From Baffinella frigidus (Eukaryota; Cryptophyceae; Cryptomonadales; Baffinellaceae), in contig MU646316.1 in the NCBI GenBank assembly GCA_026770585.1, forward strand, positions 134,079-146,722: DNA of 12,644 bases. The letters run 5' to 3'. Made by a program: the position numbers and the translations under genes. Below, piece by piece: positions 5,822 to 11,569 of this stretch. Below the pieces are notes generated by a model, which made no database searches, was not told where the DNA came from, and saw only the letters and a list, made by a program, of their open reading frames with translations. Positions within the stretch are counted from its first letter, which is position 1; every line of letters begins with the position of its first letter.

Positions 5822-6018
5822 AAGAGATGTTCCCGGATGAAAACGCAGCGTTGATTGATCCCTGGTCAAGATCGCGGAAAACTCAGACTGGGGGCATGGA
5901 TAGGCGTGAGAGCAAGGACAGGCCACACCGCCTACCGCCCTACCGCGCTGGCCCTACTCGCTGGCTCTCGGGCGATGGCCCTGCGCTCGATGAACCCAGG
6001 GGGAAAGGGAGGAGCAAC

Positions 6019-6135
6019 ACGCCCCCTGGTCAGGAAACACGAAACGGTAGGGAAGGGTACGAGAAACGTACCCTCCCTACGTTTTTTCTTGTAGGGAAGG
6101 GAAGAGAAACACGGCCCCTAGTCAGGAAACAGTGA
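6019..6135. repeat. Direct repeat with a hairpin and T-run
   Basis: ACACGCCCCCTGGTCAGGAA (6018-6037) and ACACGGCCCCTAGTCAGGAA (6109-6128) are near copies. Between them GTAGGGAAGGGTACG and CGTACCCTCCCTAC (6047-6080) form a stem with one bulge, directly followed by GTTTTTTCTT. The geometry resembles a bacterial intrinsic terminator, but nothing else here is bacterial. Confidence 0.55.
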
Positions 6136-6297
6136 GGAAGCATGGCCTTTCTACAGAACAAGTTCCGGCGTCCGCCTATGGTGGGAGTTGGTCCTTTAGG
6201 TCCTTTAGGTTTTAATTTCGCCCAACATAGCCCAACGACACGCCCTTCCGTAGAAAGGACTGCAGAGAAAGCATTTTTGCCTTCGGATCGCATTTAG
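6135..6297. repeat. Family F repeat, composite copy F4
   Basis: Left half: CATGGCCTTTCTACAGAACA...CGTCCGCCTATGGTGGGAG, as in F1/F2. Right half is inverted: on the minus strand GAGCTAAATGCGATCCGAAG...CCTTTCTACGGAAGGGCGTG...GGCTATGTTGGGC, then CCTAAAGGACCTAAAGGACC. The right half translates as VGLCWAKLKPKGPKGP. Two F halves therefore sit head to head as a diverged foldback. Confidence 0.68.
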
Positions 6298-6365
6298 CTC
6301 TCTGAAAGAACGGCCCTCAAGGCGCGTGCTTGGCCTCTCACCGTCTCACGATGCTGTCCAGTCAA

Positions 6366-6846
6366 AGGCGGCTGGAATTGGAGCCCTTGTTCATAATTTG
6401 CTGGAATTGGAGCCCTTGTTCATGATTTGCCGGAATTGGAGCCCTTGCTCACAATTTCACGCGGCCAGGCACCACGGTTCGATTGCCACGGTACGCGCCC
6501 AGCAGGGTGATCTTCCACCAATCCTCACGGGAGGACCAAATGATCGATTGTATATGTGAAGATTTACCCCAACAGACCCCCCAAACCCGGGGGGTTCTTG
6601 GGGTAAATCTGAAATGTAGAATCAATTATTTGGTCCCCCCGTGAGGGTTGGTGGTTGCTGGGGAATTTATCTTGCAGGAGGGGTTATCTTGCAGGAGGCT
6701 CGCAACCTGTCGGCCACACATCGATACAAAAACATGAACACGGGCTCCAATTCCGGCCACTTTTGGCGTGATTCTGACGTTTTACAGTTTTAGGCTGTGA
6801 CAAACATGCCAAAGTGGCTGGAATTGGAGCCCTTGTTCACAATTTT
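6366..6846. repeat. Dispersed GGAATTGGAGCCCTTG repeats
   Basis: GCTGGAATTGGAGCCCTTGT plus TCATAATTTG-like bases occurs three times in tandem (about 6369-6455), once inverted (6741-6762) and once more at 6819-6845. Foldback M3 lies between the groups. The purpose is unknown. Confidence 0.75.
6515..6654. mobile_element. Foldback element M3, 140 bp
   Basis: CCACCAATCCTCACGGG (6515-6531) pairs with CCCGTGAGGGTTGGTGG (6638-6654) with one mismatch. The arms continue with GGACCAAAT/ATTTGGTCC, AGATTTACCCCAA/TTGGGGTAAATCT and a CCCCCC/GGGGGG tip. Confidence 0.8.
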
Positions 6847-6976
6847 TGATCGACGTGTAGCCAACAGAAGCGAAAATCGTGAAGGGGGCTCGCGACCTGT
6901 ACGGGGTCCATCTGATCCTCTGCACTGAGGGTGGCGGAAGGGTTCAGGAGGGTTTATCGTGCATGGGGCTCGCAAC

Positions 6977-7140
6977 CTGTCGGCCTCGGCGATGGGGGAG
7001 ATGTCACTCGGGAGGTTCTCCGCGGCGCTCGTCAAGTGTTCAGTCTTGGATGCCTTGATGGCCCATGCGCCGATCGGGTCCTCCGCCGGACTGCCGGCAC
7101 GCGTGACTTTATCAGGGGAAACATATTCTTCTTCCATTGC
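6977..7140 (-). CDS. GC3-rich exon candidate (54 codons plus 2 nt)
   Basis: Minus-strand frame: AMEEEYVSPDKVTRAGSPAE, DPIGAWAIKASKTEHLTSAA, ENLPSDISPIAEAD. Upstream is an acceptor TTTTCGTACCCAG with a TACTAAT branch-point-like word 18 nt before it; downstream is a donor-like ACAG|GTTGCG. From the GCC of RAGSP onward, 34 of the last 40 codons end in G or C, a clear coding-like bias; the first 14 codons are AT-richer, so the true exon may begin nearer the GCCGGCAG at about 7090. Charged and alanine-rich, no membrane segment, no recognised domain. The donor-side words (GGCTCGCAACCTGTCGGCC on the plus strand) recur at 6698-6715. Confidence 0.35.
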
Positions 7141-7251
7141 CTGGGTACGAAAATTAGTACAAAAATGCTTTAATATTGCTAGTAAGTACGAATTGCAGGG
7201 GACATACACGCCCTCAAGGTTTCGGATCCAAGGGTGGAGAGCGTCGGGGTT

Positions 7252-7377
7252 CCACGCCAGAGGGCTCGAGGGAAACCGACGCCTTATCCACGTCAGATCT
7301 GACGTCGTTAACTGAAGTATTCCGGGGATTTCCCCAGAAAGATGTCAAAAGTGGATGTTTCGAGCCCTCTGGCGTGG
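7252..7377 (+). mobile_element. Family H inverted-repeat element, copy H2 (126 bp)
   Basis: Perfect terminal inverted repeats CCACGCCAGAGGGCTCGA and TCGAGCCCTCTGGCGTGG. Inside are a perfect 16-bp palindrome ACGTCAGATCTGACGT (7290-7305) and the dyad GGGGATTTCCCC. Compared with H1 the palindrome differs at two paired positions and stays perfect. It is the better-preserved copy. Confidence 0.82.
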
Positions 7378-7415
7378 TTGGATGGCGGGGTGCATGGTTT
7401 GGTGACACGGGGGCA

Positions 7416-7604
7416 CTTGTGAGTCGGTCAAACTATCCCTTAAGTGGCGGACAGGCGATTAATCGCCCTCACTCGCCCTAGGCAGGTCCTAGGGCCCTAC
7501 CGTAGGGCGGATGAACCTACCCGCCACTGAATGGATAACAAAGGGGCACTCGGGATCGGGCAAAATACCACAAAGGGGTACTCGGGAGTCGGGCAAACTA
7601 TCCC
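7416..7604 (+). repeat. Left arm of a 189-bp long inverted repeat, with MITE A4
   Basis: CTTGTGAGTCGGTCAAAC, MITE A4, then ACAAAGGGGCACTCGGGATC and a second AGTCGGGCAAACTATCCC. The whole arm is the reverse complement of 8955-9143, about nine bases in ten matching by eye. Confidence 0.8.
7434..7537 (+). mobile_element. Family A MITE, copy A4
   Basis: Element 7436-7535: ends TCCCTTAAGTGGCGG and CCGCCACTGAATGGA, TA at both sides, subterminal palindrome GGCGATTAATCGCC, core CCTAGGCAGGTCCTAGGGCC. Confidence 0.8.
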
Positions 7605-7605
7605 C

Positions 7606-7775
7606 TGGAAGAAAAAGATGAAAAAGAAGAAGACGAAGAAGAAAAATAAGAAGAAGATACCTCGTCGGGGGCTCAAGGCTCAAGAGCCTATCTAGGACCT
7701 GTATCGAGAGTAATAAAGAAGAAGAAGAAGAAGAAGAAGAAGAAGACAAACAAGAGGAAGAAGAAGAGAAGCACC
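7606..7775. repeat. GAA-type purine microsatellite, tract 1
   Basis: AAGAAGAAG-rich purine tracts at 7608-7656 and 7708-7770, separated by ACCTCGTCGGGGGCTCAAGG and CTAGGACCTGTATCGAGAG. The 5' flank (CTAGGACCTGT...TAATAAAGAAGAA) recurs before the tract at 11333. Confidence 0.88.
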
Positions 7776-7943
7776 TCGTCAGGGCCGTCGGGGGATGTGC
7801 ATGCGGATGCTTGGGCAGGGCGAGGAGGGGTGAAAGGGTGCAGGGTTCGTGTGGGACGAGGCTCCATCCTACATTAAATCTAAGAAGGGGCACTCAGAGC
7901 GCATGCTTCGGTGACTCGCAGCCGGGAAGACCTCGTCGGTGGC
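7776..7943. other. Spacer with CCTCGTC repeats, no gene
   Basis: Contains CACCTCGTCAGGGCCGTCGG and GACCTCGTCGGTGGCGTC, matching bases that follow GAA tracts at 7659 and 8386, and a GGGGCACTC word shared with 7545. No coding evidence. Confidence 0.4.
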
Positions 7944-8176
7944 GTCTTTATCTCAGAAAAGGACTTTTAGAAGTCCTTTTCCTAAGTCAACTCCCCTACA
8001 AATCCGTCAACTTATGCTTAGAGTAAAGATTAAGTTGACGCATTTGTGGGGGGTTGACTTACGAAAAGGACACAAATGCGTCAACTTAATCTTTACTCTA
8101 AGCATAAGTTGACGGATTTGTAGGGGAGTTGACTTTAGGAAAAGGACTTGTAAAAGTCCTTTTCTGAGATAAGTCT
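7944..8176. mobile_element. Foldback element M4, 225 bp, GTCT target duplication
   Basis: Arms of about 100 bp (7948-8048 and 8070-8172) are almost perfect complements around a spacer of about 20 bp. Ends are TTATCTCAGAAAAGGACTT and its complement, flanked by GTCT on both sides. Each arm also has a small hairpin (AAAAGGACTT..AAGTCCTTTT). The interrupted sequence is CCTCGTCGG-GGCGTC followed by GGGGTGGGCAGGCGAGCG, whose uninterrupted form is seen at 8386-8420. No coding capacity. Confidence 0.88.
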
Positions 8177-8185
8177 TGGGGTGGG

Positions 8186-8235
8186 CAGGCGAGCGCGGCG
8201 CGACCTTGGCAGGCGTTCTCACATTCGGCGTGTGA
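8186..8235 (+). repeat. D-unit fragment
   Basis: GGGCAGGCGAGCGCGGCGCG ACCTTGGCAGG, then TTCTCACATTCGGCGTGTG and the next GAA tract. This is the same head segment as the D units at 8411. Confidence 0.65.
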
Positions 8236-8385
8236 GTAATAGAGAAGAAGAAGAAGAAGAAGAAGAAGAAGAAAAAGAAAGAAGAAGAAGAAGAAGAAGA
8301 AGAAGGAAAAGAAAGAAGAAGAAGAAGAAGAAGGAAAAGAAAGACGAAGAAGAAAAATAAGAAAAATAATGAGAAGACGAAGAAT
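8236..8385. repeat. GAA-type purine microsatellite, tract 2
   Basis: About 150 bp of (GAA)n with GGAAAAGAAA interruptions. Long single-frame peptides of Lys/Glu, or of Ser/Phe/Leu on the minus strand, are by-products of the repeat. Confidence 0.92.
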
Positions 8386-8735
8386 ACCTCGTCGGGGGCG
8401 TCGGGGGGTGGGCAGGCGAGCGCGGCGCGACCTTGGCAGGTTCTGCACACGTCGAACGTGTCGAATGTCAGAAGACACTTCGGGGTCAGTTCTTGCAAGG
8501 ATCGATTCTGTGGCACGCGTTAGTGGCCGGAAGCGCCCTCTCACACGTCTGCACACGTCGAACGAGAAGGCCCTTCGGTCAGTACTTAATGCGACCGATC
8601 TTGTTTCAGGTGCGTGGGTTCCGTTCTCACGCCCTTCGGTCAGCTGCAATCGATTTTGTTGGCAGGTTCTGCACACGTCCACCGTGAGAAAACCCTTCGG
8701 TCAGTGCGTGCTAGGATCGATCTTGTTTCAGGTGG
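8386..8735 (+). repeat. D array, part 1 (period about 105-120 bp)
   Basis: Repeated modules: GAGCGCGGCGCGACCTTGGC, AGGTTCTGCACACGTCGAAC, GTGAGAAGGCCCTTCGGTCA, GTGCTAGGATCGATCTTGTT, TCAGGTGCGTGGGTTCC. TTCTGCACACG-type words start near 8441, 8547 and 8667. Unit ends resemble a 3' then 5' splice site (TTTCAG|GTGCGTGGG). On the minus strand a frame reading TDRRAFSHSTCAEPAKVAPR is open through much of the consensus but shifts between copies, so no gene is called. Confidence 0.75.
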
Positions 8736-8913
8736 CGGAGGGGAGGGAGAGAGATGGGGAGAGGGGAGAGAGGGGGGGAGGGGGAGAGGGAGAGGGAGAG
8801 GGGGAGAGAGAGGGAGAGAGAGAGAGGAGAGAGAGGAGAGAGAGGAGAGAGAGAGGAGAGAGGGAGGGAGGGAGGGGGGGCGAGAGAGAGGGAGAGAGAG
8901 AGATGGGGGGCGA
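8736..8913. repeat. Polypurine GA/GGGA tract
   Basis: About 175 bp of almost pure purine: GAGGGAGAG, GAGAGAGGAGAG and GGGAGGGAGGGAGGGGGG runs. Several G-runs near 8770-8785 and 8865-8880 could support quadruplex or triplex structures (inference). A D fragment (GGCGAGCGAGGCGCGACTTT) resumes at 8908. Confidence 0.9.
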
Positions 8914-8954
8914 GCGAGGCGCGACTTTCGCAGGTTCTGTTGTTTCAGGTGCGT

Positions 8955-9143
8955 GGGATAGTTTGCCCGACTCACAAGTACCCCTTTGCGATAGTTTGCC
9001 CGATCCCGCGTGTCCTTTTATTATCCATTAAATGGCGAGTAGGTTCATACGCCCTACGATAGGGCCCTTGGACCTGCCTAGGGCGAGTGAGGGCGATTAA
9101 TCGCCCGTCCGCCACTTAAGGGATAGTTTGACCGACTCACAAG
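8955..9143 (-). repeat. Right arm of the 189-bp long inverted repeat, with MITE A5
   Basis: Reverse complement of 7416-7604: GGGATAGTTTGCCCGACTCA, a second GATAGTTTGCCCGATCCCG, MITE A5, then TAGTTTGACCGACTCACAAG. Confidence 0.8.
9022..9125 (-). mobile_element. Family A MITE, copy A5
   Basis: Element 9024-9123: ends TCCATTAAATGGCGAG and GTCCGCCACTTAAGGGA, TA on both sides, GGCGATTAATCGCC palindrome near the right end. It is reversed relative to A4 because the whole arm is reversed. Confidence 0.8.
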
Positions 9144-9313
9144 GCGAGCGAGGCGCGACCTTCAAAAATCGAAATTTCGGAAAATTGTTACAAATTCCGT
9201 GTGAACTGGCTTGTTTTTCCAGGTCAGCCCTACACTCTTGCGTGGTGGTGAGCGCGGCGCAACTTTCGCAGGTTCTGCACACGTCGAAATGTGAGAACGC
9301 ACTTTGGTCATCA

Positions 9314-9372
9314 CAGGGGTACCTCACCCGTAAGAAACCGCCACCCCCCTAGGCCCTCCAACGACCCTAGGG
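9314..9372. mobile_element. Family B MITE fragment B6
   Basis: CAGGGGTACCTCACCCGTAAGAAACCGCC-type left end (shown to the CCGCC at 9342), then CCTAGGCCCTCCAACGACCC, after which D sequence resumes. The right half is missing, and the left flank is CA, not TA. Confidence 0.7.
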
Positions 9373-9517
9373 TTCGGCACACGTCCACCGTGAGAACGCC
9401 CTTCGGGCCGCACTCAATGCGATCGATGTTGGTTCAGGTTTGTGGGTTCCTGTGATGAGCGTGGCGCGACCTTGGCAGCTTCTGCACACGCCCAACGTGA
9501 GCACGCCCTTCGGTCAG

Positions 9518-9620
9518 TACAGGGGTAACTCACTCGTGAGAAACCGCCACCCCCTAGGACCCTATTGTAGGGCTATGCCTAGGGCCCTACAGTGGTCCTG
9601 GGGGGGTGGGCGTCTCTTGG
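9518..9620. mobile_element. Family B MITE, copy B7 (right end truncated)
   Basis: TA-CAGGGGTAACTCACTCGTGA left end, core CCTAGGACCCTATTGTAGGG, stops at GGGCGTCTCTTGG. The left junction CGGTCAG-TA matches the D consensus CGGTCAGTACGTGC, so B7 entered a D unit exactly at its TA. Confidence 0.75.
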
Positions 9621-9759
9621 TCGAATGTGAGAAGGCCCTTCGGTCAGTACGTGCTGCGATCGATGTTTGTTTCAGGTGGATGGGTTCCAGTCAACAGGAA
9701 CCCATCAGCCTGTCAGAAACCTGGCTGCCAGGTCTTCACACCGCAAGTGGTACAGTGGA

Positions 9760-9896
9760 CCTAACCTAACACATACCCGTCGGGGCCCGACTGATTGAGT
9801 ATGTGTGGAGGGTAGGTATGCGTTATGGTGTCCACCCTTCAGGCATACTTCCTTGCAGGGGGAAGTATGTGTTACGGTAGCTTGTGTTAGGGTAGG
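9760..9896. mobile_element. Foldback segment M5 with inner hairpin
   Basis: CCTAACCTAACACA (9760-9773) is complementary to TGTGTTAGGGTAGG (9883-9896) with one mismatch. Inside, CATACTTCC/GGAAGTATG forms a perfect 9-bp hairpin (9844-9869). This may be another small element; no target duplication is clear. Confidence 0.6.
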
Positions 9897-9979
9897 TGAA
9901 CTGTAGCACGGGCGTGTGGGGGCCAAGACGTGGCAAACGGCGGAGGGGTCTCTCGAGTACCATCCAAGTCCTTTTTGAG

Positions 9980-10024
9980 GGCAATGACGAAGAGAAGAAC
10001 AAGACCTGGCAGCAGATCGCCGAG
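9980..10024 (+). CDS. 45-nt exon candidate, GNDEEKNKTWQQIAE
   Basis: Fifteen codons after CCTTTTTGAG and before GAG|GTGCCT; codon ends are G/C-rich here and become AT-rich right after the GT. A shortened copy at 10314-10341 lies between a better acceptor (GGGCGTTTCAG) and the same GTGCCT, and a third partial copy (KTWQTAEG) is at 9925-9948. The protein is unknown. An antisense open frame covers the same bases, so strand is uncertain. Confidence 0.2.
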
Positions 10025-10095
10025 GTGCCTAATTTAAATGATTTTGGCCCCAAAAGATCACTACACGAATGCTTCAATATACCAGTATGATCGTT

Positions 10096-10138
10096 ATGTG
10101 TCGTAAATTCCATTGCCAAATTAAACATGTTCCCGGTT
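10096..10138 (+). repeat. Partial M2-like sequence
   Basis: TGTGTCGTAAATTCCATTGC...ATGTTCCCGG matches 5786-5838 (right arm and flank of M2). It lies 23 bp before J2. Confidence 0.55.
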
Positions 10139-10161
10139 AAGCTCTCAAACTCAAGTGGTAC

Positions 10162-10275
10162 CCACTTGGCAGCCACCACGGTCTTCACGGATGCAGTCCA
10201 TCTGAACGATTTGTACTAGAATTTTGTCCATTGCTATGGATTCCAACCGGAATCTCCCCCGAGAATCCGGGGGAA
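10162..10275 (-). repeat. Family J repeat, copy J2
   Basis: Minus strand: CCCCCGGATTCTCGGGGGAG...GGTGGCTGCCAAGTGG. One frame is open across the conserved part: RLESIAMDKILVQIVQMDCI, REDRGGCQVGTT, then a stop. J1 carries TAG and TAA where this copy has CAG and CAA. Seventeen base differences were counted over 30 aligned codons, nine of them at third positions in this frame. Confidence 0.65.
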
Positions 10276-10826
10276 AATGTCTTCGGTCGCTGATGAGTGG
10301 ACGGGCGTTTCAGGGCCACGACCTGGCAGCACGTCGCCGGGGTGCCTCGGCCCCCCGCCAACTCCAGGGGGACTCCGGCGCGCCCCCACCTCCACTGTGA
10401 GTTCCCCTACCGCACCCGCCCCCCCCCCAGGCGCTGACCGAAGCGCCTTTTCACATTCGGCGCCCACCTCCTCCGTGAGTTTGCCCGCGGCGCTCTTGCG
10501 CGACGTGCCGGGGAACTCCGAGCCCTCCACAGCGTTGGGAGTAGACGGGAGGGGAGTGCTCTTGCGTCCGCCCTCCAACGAAGGAGAGAGGGGGGCGTCT
10601 CCGGAACCACCCCCCGCGCTCTGGCGGGGAGCGTCTCCTGAACCACCCACCCCGTTGGGAGAGGACGTCAGGGGAGGAGCGTGGTTCTGGAGGTTGGTTC
10701 CGGAGACTCCGCTGAGCGTGGTTCCGGAGACGCTGCTGAGCGTGGTTCCGGAGACGCTCGTGCGTCCGCCCTCGTCTCCTGAACCACCCGCGGGAGATGC
10801 CTCCTCCGGAACCGGGGCGTCTTCGC
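10234..10826 (-). CDS. Gly/Ser/Pro-rich open frame, possible exon
   Basis: On the minus strand a frame stays open for nearly 200 codons from a CTGCCAG|GCG acceptor-like site at 10827 to a TAG at 10234. It has a TTLSSVSG 8-residue repeat (24 bp, three units at 10692-10767), a GGSGDAP repeat, EFPGTSRKSAAGKLTEEVGA and VGELTVEVGA. No ATG start is available after the upstream stop, so it would have to be an internal or terminal exon. Composition suggests a disordered region. The plus strand is also open over the same interval, as GC-rich DNA often is, and a D-family word (GAATGTGAAAAGGCGCTTCGG) is embedded, so it may be non-coding. The stop lies inside J2. Confidence 0.25.
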
Positions 10827-10841
10827 CTGGCAGCCGAGAAG

Positions 10842-11043
10842 TCACCCTTTAGGCATCATCACGTTTCCCATTCCTCAGGTTATTGTTTGGAAAGTGCCTG
10901 CGCCACGCACCCCACGAGAGCCACCCTTAAGCCACTCGCCGCGTGCCTCTGCACTGGAAGTTGTCATACGTTGGCAAAGTTGACACATGAACGTGACTCC
11001 CAGGATGCACAGGTTATGAACGGGATCCCGACCATAACCTGGC
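10842..11043. other. No gene; one strong hairpin
   Basis: CAGGTTATG (11010-11018) and CATAACCTG (11033-11041) form a perfect 9-bp stem. The loop contains the 10-bp palindrome CGGGATCCCG. F5 begins immediately after. Confidence 0.5.
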
Positions 11044-11209
11044 GAGCTAAACGCGATCCGAAAGCACACAATGCCTTTTCTGCGGATCTTTTCTACGAGC
11101 TAAACGCGATCCGGAAGAAAACACGGATTGTTCTGCAGATTGTTTCTGCGGAAAGGCGTGGTGTTCGACTCTGTTGGGAGAAATCAAAATTTCAAGGGCC
11201 TAAAGGGCC
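11044..11209 (+). repeat. Family F repeat, copy F5 (longest)
   Basis: GAGCTAAACGCGATCCG occurs twice (11044 and 11097), then TTCTGCGGAAAGGCGTGGTG, CTCTGTTGGGAG and GGGCCTAAAGGGCC. Translation: ELNAIRKKTRIVLQIVSAER, RGVRLCWEKSKFQGPKGP. With F1, F2 and F4 this fixes a shared peptide reading (V-R/G-LCW....KGPKGP). Confidence 0.65.
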
Positions 11210-11465
11210 GTCACGCGGGACGTTCAGGGCTTTGCTCGCGGAGAGGTTAGGGTGTGCGGATTAGTAAGTTGATCACTTTCCGACAGGCGCTAGGACCTGT
11301 TTACAGGAAATTTAATAAGAGGTTAATAAAGAAGAAAAAGAAGAAAAAAAGAAGAAGCAAGAAGGTGTGCGGGACGAAGGCTGGTATAATCACTTAGCAG
11401 CCACCGGGCCTTGGATGATGTGTCTATCTAAAAGATTCTGGAGCACATTGCAAGTCGTTTCAGGG
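11210..11465. repeat. Spacer with GAA tract 3, no gene
   Basis: Purine tract at 11330-11366 (AAGAAGAAAAAGAAG-like), preceded by CTAGGACCTGT and TTAATAAAGAAG as at 7692. Otherwise nothing supported. Confidence 0.6.
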
Positions 11466-11569
11466 TCAGGGGTGTGAAATAATCTCCGTGAATCCTCCGG
11501 GAGGAGGATAGAACTCGGGCGCTGCTACCACACGGTGGACTGCCAACCTTTCATCAAAAGTCAACTTGC
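11466..11569 (-). CDS. KLTFDER exon candidate, second copy
   Basis: Minus strand after an AG at 11570: KLTFDERLAVHRVVAAPEFY, PPPGGFTEIISHP, stop. The first 39 nt differ at two positions from 4441-4479, and the sequence before the AG is family G as there. After HRV the two copies diverge, at a GTGTG|GTAGCA that could be a donor, so the exon may be only about 37 nt long. Family unknown. Confidence 0.3.

Larger units (their letters stand above)
9240..9690 (+). repeat. D array, part 2, with B insertions
   Basis: D modules resume at 9249 (GTGAGCGCGGCGCAACTTTC), with CACACG-type words near 9277, 9378 and 9484 and a GTGAGAAGGCCCTTCGGTCA unit at 9627. B6 and B7 interrupt the array. A perfect 10-bp hairpin GATGGGTTCC/GGAACCCATC lies at its end (9679-9706). 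Confidence 0.7.

Noticed and set aside
6470-6495. GGTTCGATTGCC resembling a tRNA/SINE B box
   Set aside because: No matching T-arm stem, no A box at the right distance, and no cloverleaf can be drawn.
8007-8516. Possible protein with FDVCRTCQGRAALACPP
   Set aside because: The cysteine-containing reading belongs to the D repeat; frames shift between copies and run into GAA tracts.
7489-8682. Frames with poly-Ser, poly-Phe and poly-Leu
   Set aside because: Direct translations of the GAA and GA tracts.
9760-9773. CCTAACCTAAC as an insect-type telomere repeat
   Set aside because: Only two units, part of foldback M5.
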